Shown one piece after another: positions 41,058 to 52,701 of a stretch of 64,000 bases of DNA; the first letter of the stretch is position 1, and each line of letters begins with the position of its first letter. The DNA comes from Eutreptiella sp. 'Long Island Sound 2002'. Lineage: Eukaryota > Euglenozoa > Euglenophyceae > Eutreptiales > Eutreptiaceae. A model generated the notes under the pieces. It saw nothing but the letters and a program-made list of their open reading frames with translations, made no database searches and had not been told where the DNA came from. Position numbers and translations under genes: made by a program. Where the stretch lies: assembly GCA_964036045.1 (NCBI GenBank), contig OZ038402.1:8386971-8450970 (forward strand), read 5' to 3'.

Positions 41058-44001
41058 TGAAGCGGTACCCAGAACCCCATGGCCAGGTTACGGCATACAA
41101 CCGGTCTCCGGTCCACTAACCCCATGTACGGCGTGTTCCGTGCCGTGAAGCCCCGCATCGGCAACCGATGCACCGCCAGCGGAGATTTGTATATCAGAAT
41201 GTCAGGAATCAACAGGGTTTTATTCTCATAATGTTTCCGTCAATTTTTACGCTTCCGTTCTGATATTCACTATTTTGACTGCTGGCGGTTGGATCGCGAC
41301 TTTACCGTAACCGCCAGTTTAACTGTTTATAATGGAAATTTTAACGCAATCCGTCACGAAGGCTCCAAAGCCTTCAGGAACTGCATGGACGCTTCCGCAA
41401 TTTTCATAATTAATACTCGCAACCTTAATCCGAATTTTTCAGGATGTCGAAATCGGATTTTCGACTTCGACATCCCCGCACTTGATTTGACCTCCTTCGA
41501 GTGGACCTACGTGCTTCCCTATGCACGAATCAACCTTCCTTTTATCTTGCCCCCCATTTGTCTTAGAGATACGGGCAAAACAAAGTTGATTCGTGAGGTC
41601 ACTTGTAAGGGTCATATCTCGTGCCGCTTGCGAGTATTGACAACAAGGAAACGTGGGATGTATTCACAATACTCCCGACGTAATTTAGGAAGCATTATAT
41701 GCCTTGCGTCTCCACACATGCGCGCTAGTGTAATGGATCATGGTCAAGAGGGTAGAGTTTGCGTTGTAACTCATTGGCCATGATATTGCGTGCGTTAAGA
41801 TAACTTTCGAGTGTAGCGCGCAAGTGTTGGTGTTGCATAGGAACTCTCCTTGAGTTCCTATGAGCGATTGACACAAAGTTATGCCCTTGGAGGGGCATGA
41901 CATATCGTGGTGGGAGCTACCTTTTTGGGCAATATGTGGTATGTGCCATGTGTTGTGTTGCGTGCCCATTTGGCGGGTCCATTACTCCAAGCCAAGCCCG
42001 CCAATGGACCTCGTATTGTGCAAGCCCCTTCTCCATACTCCCTGCGGTCAATTGCAAGCCTAACCTTCGTGAAGGGAAGCTTGTGTGGTGATCCCGAAGC
42101 GATGCGTTGGGAGCAAGGTGTGTATTTTGCAATTTTCCATATTTTCATGTGCCCACTTGGGAAGTAGCGCTGGTAACCTTTCAAGGCGCCCCAAGTGGAG
42201 CACATATGTGGGATCGAAGGTCATTGGTGTCAAGTCATTGTGTTTAGAAGGATTAGTTGATTGTACGATCCAAGCCAAAGATATTATAATATAATTGTGC
42301 ACCTTTCAAGGCACTTTTGTGTGTGCTTGTGCCAATTTTGCCATTTTTGGCCCGTCATGATGTCAAGTGGCGACCGTGTATCTCAACGTTGCGCTCGATT
42401 GACATCATGACCCAAGTATGATATGAGGGTACATACTTCGGTGCCCAACATATCTTGGACCCGGCGAATAACTCCTCTTAGGCTTGGCATACCGTGGCCG
42501 CCATGTTGGCGATTTGGGACTATCCCAAATCATGGGCTCACTTGGCGACCCTGCCATTCCCAATATCGGAGGAGTTGGGCGACGCCCAAAAGATATGTTG
42601 GACCAATATGACTTGATACCAATCCTATGGCACACTCCGATCCGAGTCGGGCATGTGCCTCATTTGCCCCAACCATGAGTGTGCGCATTTTTGGCCATTT
42701 TGAGCATTTTTCCACTTTTGCTGCCCGCCGTGCACTATGTTCTAACCCTCGTGCACGCCGGACGCATGGACCAATGGACCATATATGACATGGGTGTTAT
42801 GGGTAATGGTCCCCATGGTGCACACACCACGTGGGCGAAGCGGAGCCGCCTTCGTTAAGGCGCTAGGCCAAATTGAGTATGGGCAATTTTGCCATTTTTG
42901 CATTTGTGGACCCAATTGGGATCGTCACCACACCAAGTGGCATGGAGATCTTTGGGAGCCAATGGCATGGGAGTCTTTGTCGGACTCCCGGTGGATCGTG
43001 TTTGGAATGGCGGATCCGATCTCCAAGCCGGCGTGGAGATATACTATTGGGAGCACACCGAATTTTGGCTCATTTCAAGCAGCCAAAATGACCCAATTTT
43101 TGGACCCCAATTTCCCCCTTCCGTGAGGTCAATTGGCGGCCCCATTTCTCTATGCCCACAGAGAGCCCGGACCTAAAACCAAGTTGCCCACTCAGATATA
43201 AGTCTTAGGTCCTGCCTCCTACCCTGTGGGCCATTGGCCTTACCTTGGCCGAGCGTGCCACGCGTGGGAATGACGCCAATTTTGGTGATTTTGGCATCAT
43301 GACCCCACTTGACTCATCCGTGTTGCCTTGATGCCGCGACCTCAGAGGGAACCAGGTTGGGTGAGGGCTCTAGGGAGTTGGTACTCCAAGGGCATAGGGT
43401 CAGTTGCCTCGTCCCTACCTCTGGCGGGTCCGGACGAGGGGTCAATTTCGGAGAATTTGGAGCTAACATCAGTTTGGGCTGAAACAGCCCATTTTCAGCT
43501 ACCAACTCCAGAGGGATAATGGCGGGGCCATATCTCTGGCTCAGAGAGGAGTTGGAACCTGCCGTTGGAGGAGCATGGGGGACCACTGTCGGTTGGCCTT
43601 GGAGCTCCTTGGTTCCCAGGAACTCGCCTGTGGCTGGGCGGGACACCTCTACCATTGGCAGGGTTTCAGGGTCCGGACTGAGCAGGGCATGGGTTGTGTT
43701 TGAGCCCCCGCCCCCACCAGCCACTGAGAGGGTCGGACCTGGGATTGGGATATGAGTTGGGACCGAGCGTCTGTTGTCCTGTAATGCCCTTACCCCAGTC
43801 CAGTCTTAACCCCATGTGTACATATCCTGATGTGTTGTTGTACATACTTTTGTTCCCTCTTTGCAGAGTAGCAAGGATTCTGAAACGCTTTGTCACATGA
43901 CAACGCATTGATGCCCTTGTGAGCGTAGTGCTTTGCCTGCCTGCTCACTTGCGTGTGTACACCGCAGCGTCCCGTGGCCGGCCCCCCACGGGAACGCGTC
44001 A
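41058..44001 (+). repeat. Element D 3' LTR
   Basis: 2944 bp, roughly 99% identical by eye to the 5' LTR with the same hairpins, followed by the target duplication GTAG. Confidence 0.94.
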
Positions 44002-44290
44002 GTAGCTAATGATTCTTGGGTCAACATATTTTTCCGTATGCCAAGCATCTGGAGGTGGTCATGGGAACCTATGTTGCAGGACTGCAAATAAATCACTCCG
44101 TGAGAGCATATTCAAGATTCCACTAATTCAAGACTTGAGAAGTGCTACCAGGGATCTGAGGGTTTGTGTTCTCTGCCAAGTACACAAAGAAAACATAGGA
44201 TTTTGGGAAATACGGCCCATTATTGGAGATTATTGTTCAGATTGAACCAGTTGCAGGATTGGCTACCGTATTACAATTTTTTTGCCCTGA

Positions 44291-45192
44291 TTGGTATATT
44301 TGGAGCTGGGGTGTAATTATTGGCCCTGCAAAACGAAGACCAGAAGGCCTCCAGATCGACGGGAGAGCAGCTGTGGCAACCGCAAGTATCGCAGCGCCAC
44401 TCCTGCTGAGCGAGAGTACTGTAGGGACCAGACATTCAGCAGAACGTGCCGTGACTCCAGTGAATGTGAGGGTTTTGTATCAAAAGACGACCACAGACGT
44501 GGTAAAAATGGCGTAAGGACGCGTTCGTCAGTACGGTTGCGTTCGAGGAGTTCTGCCACTGTGCGCCGTGTTTTGCCTGTATACAGGAGCCTTGACGGCT
44601 GTTGACAATGTGACAATTGCCATGGCAGCAACACGGGGGAATGCCGTGATAAAAATGGCGTAAGGACGTGCTGGTCGGTACGGTTGCGTTCAGGGACTTC
44701 TGCCACTGTGTGCCGTGTTTCGCCTGTACACAGGAGCCTTGACGGCTGGGAACAACGTGACGCTTGCCATGACAACGACACTGGGGAATGCCGTGCAAAG
44801 AAGTTGGAGGGCGAGCGAGCAGCACGGCAGAGGCTGACGCAGCTGCAGTGTGCCTTGGAGATCACCGTGGACCGTGAGCACGCTGCGCGACACAAGGTAT
44901 GGGACGAGGAGTCAAAGTCCATGACCCAGTGGTTGCGGCAGGCGTTTACGGAGTTTGGAACACGCCTGCAGCAGCAAGTACGGCGAAAGGATTTAGAAGA
45001 ACAGGCGAAAGATGAGGAGCAGCGAAGCCGCAATCGTGCGGAGCAAGCAATATGGGAAGTCCAAAACAAGCAGCTCAAGAAGGAGACTACGAAGCTCAAA
45101 GAGCAGCAACAGGAGCTGGTAACAGCTGCCAAAAGTTCCAAATTGCCAATGACCAAGGATGTCTATTCTTTAGCATGGTACATGGATGGACA
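44291..45192 (+). pseudogene. Cys-rich repeat and coiled-coil protein gene, broken by element E
   Basis: One frame, open before and after a single TGA (44603-44605), encodes an Arg/Cys-rich region containing two copies of a 49-residue repeat (147-bp DNA repeat, 44503-44796; e.g. SATVCRVSPVHRSLDG). A coiled coil rich in Glu, Gln and Lys follows (about 44800-45140). At the TGA the second repeat has TGG, so the stop is probably a mutation. Element E is inserted after ...WYMDG; removing it gives GHHKPQST and a stop, so the original protein ended eight residues later. I do not recognise the family, and it could itself be part of an unidentified element. There is no clear start codon upstream. Confidence 0.5.
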
Positions 45193-45614
45193 TGTAATAC
45201 AACCCAACTTGCTCTTGGCTGAGGTCTATTCCTTGACCCTTATTCCCATGGACACTGAAGCACAGGCACTGATCCAAATACTCCAAAGCATTTTAGATCA
45301 CTAGACGTGATCTACAGACATGCCTGTGCAAAACACAGCAAACTGTCCTAAACATGCCGAAAAATTTACAAAACACTCAGAATATTATAAAAACTAGAAA
45401 AATTATAAAATCTGTAGATTTTACCTAAGTTTTCTTCATGTCAAGAATTTACATCTACGACAATAATCGCGATGCGCGGCTGCCATCTGGCATTTTCCGT
45501 CCGAAAATATAGCGGGCCATTCAGCAGCCCACATTATAATAAAAATGAATAATCTACAATAAATTTGGAAACGAAATAGATAAGAGTATCTTCTACATTT
45601 GTGGACCCATTACA
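45193..45614 (-). repeat. Element E 3' LTR
   Basis: 422 bp, about 97% identical by eye to the right copy. It overlaps and replaces the end of the coiled-coil reading frame. Confidence 0.93.
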
Positions 45615-47494
45615 CTCTTCCACCAAGCTCAAACTCAGGGTCCAGAGCTGAGTTTGTTGCTGAAAAATATGAATAATGGGGGCAAATGGGTAAGATACAC
45701 CCAAAGCCAATCTGAGCTTTTTCAGCATAAACCTATACTGTACCTGTGACATGGTATTTACTACAACTATTCTGTACAAAACAAAAACTTCTGCCACACC
45801 CCAGTGCCCTGAAATGGAAACCCACCAGGTGTCAGGGGCTTTTTGTTTTAATGTGCAAAAAAAATCCCTGCTCAGGGGTTGGGGAAAAGCCTGCCGCAAA
45901 AGGCTATAAAAACCCCATTCCCTTTCTGGGAGGTGTGGTAACACACTCCCACCATAACCTGTATATAATGAAAAAAAATCCTGCACATCTTTCTGAGCTT
46001 ACCTGTAACTTGCAGTCATTTCTCATTATATAAAAACCAGCTCCAACAGCCCTAGTCAGTGCAAAAACCCAGCCAGAGTTTCGAAATGATTTTCAAAACC
46101 CAACTGCAATTTCTGCTTAGGGAGCCTGGCCCAGAGTACCCTGCCTAGGGGAGACCCCAAAAGGACAGAGACACATCGGCGCAAGGCACAGAGCATGGGC
46201 AATATCGCACGAACAGACTTGGTGGTGCCCACTGGGTTCGCACCATCCTGGTGCCGTGCACGGTACTTTACAGAGTGCAGGTGCAGTGCACAACGTGCAG
46301 TGCACAGTACTTGTGCAGCATCGAACAAACGAACAAAAGAGAAAAAAGAACACGTCGGAGCAAAAAAAAATCGATTCTTCACGACTCCTCCACATGTCAT
46401 CCAGTATCAAATATTCAATTCCTCACGACTCCTCCACATGGCATCCAGTATTGACAGTATCAGCCTCCTTGCAATGACATCTCTTCACGATACCATGCAC
46501 GCTTACACATACCTCGCACTCACCAAGCAAAGTGCTCACACCCAGACACCAGAACTGAGGAACACCCTGCAAATTCAAATGCCAAACCCTTTCCCAAAAT
46601 AAAGAATGTAAAGTACAACTCTGCCAGCAGAGCAGAGGTTCGCACTGACCCACCTGCTCTCTGCCCTACCACTGGGCCTGACGTCTCACGCACTGGCGTA
46701 CCTGCTGACCTGGAGGGGGGAGGGGGCGTAGTTGGCGTCCCATACCCCAACCCCACTTATAAAAGTATTATGAAGGCTTGCCATGCCCCCCACTACATGT
46801 CCTCGGACCACCCAAAAATCTGCAGCAGGTAAAGAGTATAAAAAAAATATCCCCAGGGGTTGTAGAAGTTTTTTTAAGAAAAGGTTTTTTGGCTCTGGAT
46901 CCCCCAAGGGGGCTGCTGCACTGAAGGGGGGGGTACCTCAAAGGCGAATTGGCCTCTCCTCAACCCATCTCCATCCCCCAACCCATCTCATGCAGCCCCT
47001 TTCAGCAAAAAGGACCGAAAAAATCTGGAGAAGAATTACCTGGAAAGACCTGTGAGTGACAAAGAGGCACGTGCAAAGCCGTGCCACAAACAGAATAAAT
47101 ACAGGCGCCCACACAGGGCCCAAACAAGGCCAACAGGCCCACAGCCCACAACGAAGGGCCCGCAAGCAAAAACAGGGCATATCCAAGCCCACAGAGAAAA
47201 CAAAAACAAACCTGAACCTCCATACACTACCACAAACAACTTCGCATACTTTTTTATTATCCTACGACGCGCGTTGTCATACCCAAATTTCACATTCTAC
47301 TCATTTAGTCCACATTCAGCCATATCTGCAAAAATATCACAACAGCCACCAAAATCCAGCAAACCAACCATGAAGTTAGCAGGCTAACCACAAGAACGCC
47401 CGCCTTACCAACAGGCAAACAAACGCCGCACCGCCAAGAAAGCGAACATGTCCCATAACGCCGCACCGTCAAACCCACACAGAATCGTTTGCCC
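45615..47494 (-). other. Element E non-coding interior
   Basis: About 1.9 kb with no convincing ORF in the element's sense strand. It contains A-rich and CCCC-rich stretches, including two related GTATAAAAA/GCTATAAAAAC segments (about 45900 and 46838). It may hold packaging signals, but none is recognisable. Confidence 0.6.
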
Positions 47495-48451
47495 TCAGTC
47501 AAGCACACAGTCGCCAAATCCACGTGCCACGTGCCCCTTGGCCTGCCTGCGCGCAACCTCAGCAGCAGACCGCTTACCACGTTTGCCTTTCGTGCGCTTT
47601 ACCACTCCAGCACCGGCGGCCTTCTTCAAGGCCCCGAAGGCCTCGTCCTCCTTACACAAAAGAACAACTCGTGCGTCTTCTTCGGCCACATCCACAAACT
47701 CACTCAAACGCCCATACAGAATTCCTCGTGCTGACAGCCATTTCCAGTCTTCACGTGCGATCGCCGCGTCCACGTGTTGGTCACTGAACGCCAGCGAACG
47801 GCTCGAACCAAGTCGATCTTTGCCAGCAAGTACCTGCAGCCGTGCTTCGTTCTTCAGCGCCACAAAAGGATCCACCAAGTCCATCTCCGGCAGAGGATAA
47901 CCAGTCGAATAACCCAAAGCCCGCAGCGCTTCCCATGTCAGAAATTCAATATCACAGCGAAAACCCAACTTCTCGTATCGACGCTTCAAGCAGACGAACA
48001 TCTCTGTAAGCAAACCTTCGAACAAGCGCTGTTCAAGCACATAGAGACCCTTTCGGTGTTCACATTCAACAGCTTTGGTCGTCGCAAGCGTCGTGCAACC
48101 ACTCTCTTCATACACCCAACAGCCATAGCAGACATTGTAGGCGCGCGGCAACGCGCTCAGACACACACTGGGACAGACCTTCAGTGAACTCACCAAGTCC
48201 TTGAACTCCGGCATCCAGCCCACTCCACGAGCGCGATCCGCCAGGCCGGACTGCAGCAGCTTTGCCTGCAGCCACGGAACCTCTGATGAGGGTTGGTTGT
48301 CCCCGCCTTCCTGTAGAGAGCACACCGCAGATGTCAGGTCACCAACGCGCAACGCGCAAAGGAACGTGTCCTCCTTCATGCTCAGGCGGAGTGTCCCGCT
48401 CGCTGACACTAGGACTGCTCTGCGCCGGCTTTCAGATAGGGCTAAGTCCAC
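47495..48451 (-). CDS. Unknown protein carried by element E
   Basis: 318 codons including a GTG start; the first ATG is at 48379 (MKEDTFLCALRVGD), giving 294 residues. It lies in the sense direction shortly after the 5' LTR, where gag would be. The protein looks globular: WLQAKLLQSGLADRARGVGW and AYNVCYGCWVYEESGC (four Cys in a row of pairs), then AFSDQHVDAAIAREDWKW, and a strongly basic tail (VKRTKGKRGKRSAAEVARRQ) that could bind nucleic acid or be a nuclear signal. There is no zinc knuckle, protease or RT motif. It could be a divergent Gag or a captured host gene. I do not recognise it. Confidence 0.65.
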   Translation of the reverse strand: MDLALSESRRRAVLVSASGTLRLSMKEDTFLCALRVGDLTSAVCSLQEGGDNQPSSEVPWLQAKLLQSGLADRARGVGWMPEFKDLVSSLKVCPSVCLSALPRAYNVCYGCWVYEESGCTTLATTKAVECEHRKGLYVLEQRLFEGLLTEMFVCLKRRYEKLGFRCDIEFLTWEALRALGYSTGYPLPEMDLVDPFVALKNEARLQVLAGKDRLGSSRSLAFSDQHVDAAIAREDWKWLSARGILYGRLSEFVDVAEEDARVVLLCKEDEAFGALKKAAGAGVVKRTKGKRGKRSAAEVARRQAKGHVARGFGDCVLD

Positions 48452-48554
48452 GCAGCCCTGTAGTCACGTAAGTCCACGTAGCCCGTTACGGTTCGGCTAT
48501 GCCGAGATGCACGCCAGTGCCATCACTGTCCTTGGGCAGGTCGTTGCGACGCAG

Positions 48555-48564
48555 GTTTGTAGAT
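48555..48564 (-). other. Element E primer-binding site, apparently self-priming
   Basis: On the element strand ATCTACAAAC abuts the 5' LTR. Its exact complement GTTTGTAGAT lies in that LTR (48682-48691), about 120 nt before the LTR end. Confidence 0.6.
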
Positions 48565-48986
48565 TGCAATACAACCCAACTTGGTCTTGGCTGAGGTCTA
48601 TTCCTTGACCCTTATTCCCATGGACACTGAAGCACAGGCACTGATCCAAATACTCCAAAGCATTTTAGATCACTAGACGTGATCTACAAACATGCCTGTG
48701 CAAAACACAGCAAACTGTCCTAAACACGCCGAAAAATTTACAAAACACTCAGAATATTATAAGACCTAGAAAAATTATAAAATCTGTAGATTTTACCTAA
48801 GTTTTCTTCATGTCAAGAATTTAAATCTACGACAATAATCGCGATGCGCGGCTGCCATCTGGCATTTTCCGTCCGCGAACTTAGCGGGCCATTCAGCAGC
48901 CCACATTATAATAAAAATGAATAATCTACAATGAATTTGGAAACGAAACAGATAAGAGTATCTTCTACATTTGTGGACCCATTACA
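48565..48986 (-). repeat. Element E 5' LTR
   Basis: 422 bp. On the minus strand it begins TGTAATGGG and ends TATTGCA; followed on the plus strand by GGACA. Minus-strand TATAAT-type sequences lie about 65-80 nt upstream of the self-complementary site. Confidence 0.93.
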
Positions 48987-48991
48987 GGACA

Positions 48992-51335
48992 CCACAAACC
49001 TCAATCAACGTAAATGCACAATGACAAAGGCGAGCAAAGACACTTTCCACACTTGGTCTTGATCCTTGTTGAAGTTCTCTCACATATAGTATCACATAAC
49101 ATTCGAACAATGAACCTTACATAATGTCATCTTATACTTATCTATGAAATAGATAAGTAAACATACAAACAAGAGCACAACAAATAGACACTCAGTTTTT
49201 TACTAATACCAAAGCGACACAATTGAGTACTCTACACCACGAGCAATGCTACGGCGACAAGGATTCCTGTGTGTCGGACCTCTAACATGTGTGAACGGCA
49301 AAATCAGCCCCTCACACCAAACCAAGAGCACCAATCAAATTGTATGGGTCTGAAACCACAGAAATCCACGATCCCGTAAATTTAGACCCACAGAAATCAG
49401 AATTGGAAAATGAAAACTTAGTAGGCCCACGCCCGATCGCGATTTATGTCTCGCGCGCACCAGGCCAGAAAAGGAGTAACTCAGCACCCCTAGGATCTAC
49501 TACATCCCACCCCAAGGGTATGTTGTGTGTGTGAGGGGCTTGGATCGGTCTTGGGACCGATACCGTGGGGGGTAACCCAAAGGGGGAAAGCCAACCCAAT
49601 TGCACTCCCCTCCCAAGACCAAACTTAGGGTGCAACCCTAAGTTTGGGCTGAAACCAGAACCATATAGGATTGGCTGACCACAAACAGTGATGTGGGGGG
49701 GTTATGTGTCCCTTTGTGGGCGTGGTTGTGGGTGTGGTGGGGCGGGTTCAACACCGCAAGTGCCTCGGCACCACTTGGGTCCCTACAGGGCAGAAATTCA
49801 GACAAAAAGACAAACATTCAGCCATCAGGCAAGCACAAAAGCAAGCAGTCACAGAATTCAGGACCCCAGGAGTCTTGAGTGACAGAAATTCAGCACTCCA
49901 GGCGTCAGGAACACCAGAAAAGCCAAAAATCAGGAATCAGCAACACAACCCGCAGGTGTACCCTCCTTACACACCCTGCCAGTGCTACCCCAAGTACGCC
50001 TTCACGGCCTTAGCGACCACTGCACCTGAATATATGGGGTGTTATGGGCCCGCGGAAGCTAAACACCACGTGGCCTTTTCCTGGCGGGATATCTGCCGCA
50101 GGTCAAACATGGGGGCCCAACTCAACCCTACCTCCATCGCCCTCGCAGCCGCACTTGACTACCCGTCAGCAACCAAAATGGACGTGGCAGAAAACAGAGC
50201 TCACACAGCAGTACTACCTTCAGTTGCATACCATGGGGAGGGGGTATCGGCCACAAGACTCACTCTCGGCTCAATGGCACACTAAGCAAGGTTCGGATGG
50301 GGGGGGTCTTGTTCACCTACACGCTGCATCTCGCCACACCTAGGCTTTTAAGGCAGGTATTTTTCCCAAAATGATCCTCAAAAGCCGAAAGAGGCATCTA
50401 TTGGCCTCATACACCTTGATGCAATTGGTATGGTGCAACCATGGGAATTTTGAGCGACGACGTACATATACACTGTGTTGTCCAAATGTCGCACTCCCGG
50501 TTTTAAAAAAAAACCCCATGACACACTTTGTGACATGCAAAATGCGCTTCTCAAGGTGTGTCACACCTATTCTTGAGACTGCTTGACACTGACGCGGATA
50601 AGAGGCAAATTCATTCGGTGCCAAGTGTTGCCCGTTTGTCCTGAATGGTTTGAAATACGTTTTTTGCTTTTCAACAGGGTTGTTTTCGCTGTTTTGTTCC
50701 ATGGATTGTTTGTGACACGCTTTGGGACACGAATATGCGTGTCCCAGAGCGTGTCGCTGGCTATCCCTTCTTTTGTACCTCTGCAGAGGCCTTTTGAAAT
50801 TTTTTGCCACACCATTTCCTCTTTCAAACAACAATGAAGCACATTTTTCAAAGAGGGATGCCTCAGATACACCTTTGATTTTACCTGGCACAAAGTGGCC
50901 AAAACCCGGATTCTATCCGAATGGTTGACAAAATTGATACATCTTTGTTGTGTATTAAGCTTGTTTTGAAAATTTTGTGGTTTTTGCCTATCATTCATAA
51001 TGACAGTTGACGCATGGCTCATTTTGAGTGCCAAGATATCATGCACATCCAATATTTCGGGCAAAACAAAAACTCAATTTGTGTGGAGAAATGAATTACT
51101 TACTTCTCCAACACAATACAAAATGGAAACCATTGCAATGTATGTAGACAACATAGATTGGCCCTGATCTACACACAATTCACATTGTCCTTGTGCTTTT
51201 TGTCTTGCACCATGCAGTTATAATGTGATATGCTCGTCAATACCCCAACTTTTCATAACAAACATTTCACTAAAAAAATCATACCAATGCCCAATCATTT
51301 GCTTCACCCAATGTCTAGCAACCGATCACTGCACC
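48992..51335. other. Sequence without recognised gene
   Basis: 2.3 kb between elements E and F. A 193-codon ORF (49704-50285, plus) and a 183-codon ORF (50340-50891, minus) are open but low-complexity or unlike any family I know. No LTR pair, terminal repeat or RNA gene is visible. Confidence 0.5.
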
Positions 51336-52345
51336 TGAAGCGGTACCGTGGGGCCTCGCGGAGCGTGAGGCCTTCGACCCTTGAAGCCCACGGGACACTG
51401 CGCTGAACTTGTTTCTTTGATCTCTGCCTTGCACTGATTTTCCCTTTCGTGCACCACTGTTTTTCCTGCCATTTTGCTATCACAGCTTGTCTTGGCCTTG
51501 CTTTGCTTTGACTTGAGAAAAACAAGATGCTGATCCCTTGTTTTGCTTTGACGTGAGAAAAACAAGATGCTGATCCCTTGGTATTTCTGCATACTTTGCC
51601 GCCGCACTCTTGGTCCTGCCTTGCTTTCACGTGAGAAAAGCTGAACATCTTACGAGCTTTTTTGAACCACAGGTTGATTTTGATAATAAAATATCCTGCT
51701 GCTCATGCAAAGATACAAACCCTTGGATCGTCCAAGCCTTGCTGGCACCCAATAGCAAACGCAGCGCACCAAATCCACAGGAGGTCTAACCTGTATCGAG
51801 GGTTTCTTTCAGTGAATCCATCATAGGCTGAGACCTTCCAGTTTTCAGCTTCCACGATGCTGAGCGCCTTGGCCAATAGCCGTAGGCCCTCAACGACGGC
51901 GCTCTTGCCACGATGCTAAGCGCCACCGGCTTATTCCACACCTTTGGCCCTCAACGAGGGCGCTGCTTGCGTCCACAATGCCCTGGCATGCTTCCCGAGG
52001 ACGAGGGATGCGGCGTTCAGGCCAGTGTCGGCCTACAAATAATTCTGAGAACCTTGGACGGTCCTCCCATATGACACAAACCTGAACGTCAACGACAAAC
52101 AGATTCCGTAACAAACAGAGTTAACATACACGACGCAAATCGCATATATTAAGCTACAGAATTTAACTATATAAAAAAAAATGCCAAATAAAAACACGTA
52201 ACGACAGCTATTGGCTGCCTTCAGTCACTCTCCTGATGCAAGATTGCGTCATTTGCGTGACTTCGCGCTATGCGCCAGAAGCCTTCACGACGCTAAGCTC
52301 TGCTACAAAAATGCAAACGCGGGGATCGTTACCGATTCCGCTTCA
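51336..52345 (-). repeat. Element F 3' LTR
   Basis: 1010 bp. It contains a 43-bp direct repeat (TGAGAAAAACAAGATGCTGA core, about 51513-51580) and two GAGGGCGCT-type short repeats. Nearly identical to the other LTR. Confidence 0.88.
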
Positions 52346-52701
52346 CGCCCCTCCTAAGAGCTTAGCCAGGTTGTCGGCCGCGAAGACGGGCTTCTCCAGC
52401 ATTACTTGGCGACTCTCGCTGAGACCTCGAAGGTTGAACGAAGGCCTGCATCGATGTTGTCCCCTCCGACGCATCATGGCTTCCGTGCAGCACAGATGCT
52501 GGTCTTGTGCACCTTTCTTCACCGCGCGCTGTAACTGTGGACCATGGTCGGAAGCACCCATACTGTGTACACGCTGGCACGGAACGTGTACCCCTCGAAG
52601 GATTCGGGAATCTTCAGTTTTGTTGTCCACTCCACACGCGGCTGCTTGCAACACATGATCGGACGCGTCTAAGGCGGCTAGACGCTGCTTCAGAATTATT
52701 T
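52346..52701 (-). other. Element F interior: short but fully open in the sense frame
   Basis: 356 bp between the LTRs. On the element strand one frame is open throughout, ending at a TGA formed by the first bases of the 3' LTR. The ~118 encoded residues (e.g. LRGVHVPCQRVHSMGASDHG) match nothing I know; it may be a remnant of a captured gene or a shortened gag. The primer site is at 52690-52701. Confidence 0.5.
52690..52701 (-). other. Element F primer-binding site, apparently self-priming
   Basis: On the element strand AAATAATTCTGA abuts the 5' LTR. Its exact 12-nt complement is in that LTR (53403-53414), about 700 nt from the LTR end, farther than in the other elements. Confidence 0.55.

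Larger units (their letters stand above)
26871..44001 (+). mobile_element. Element D: 17.1-kb Ty3/gypsy chromovirus with 2.9-kb LTRs
   Basis: Direct repeats 26871-29809 and 41058-44001 start TGAAGCGGTACC and end GAACGCGTCA. They are flanked by GTAG on both sides (26867-26870 and 44002-44005), a 4-bp duplication. The interior holds a self-complementary primer site, a single gag-pol reading frame with five stops, a chromodomain and the polypurine tract AAGGAGGGGGG before the 3' LTR. LTRs of this size are at the long end for the superfamily. Confidence 0.95.
45193..48986 (-). mobile_element. Element E: 3.8-kb LTR retrotransposon without pol, carrying an unknown ORF
   Basis: 422-bp LTRs (45193-45614 and 48565-48986) with element-strand termini TGTAATGGG...TATTRCA, flanked by the 5-bp duplication GGACA (45188-45192 and 48987-48991). 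Minus orientation is shown by the purine tract GGTGGAAGAG before the left LTR and a self-complementary primer site beside the right one. The 2.95-kb interior has one sizeable sense ORF and no RT, protease or integrase motif. Confidence 0.93.
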
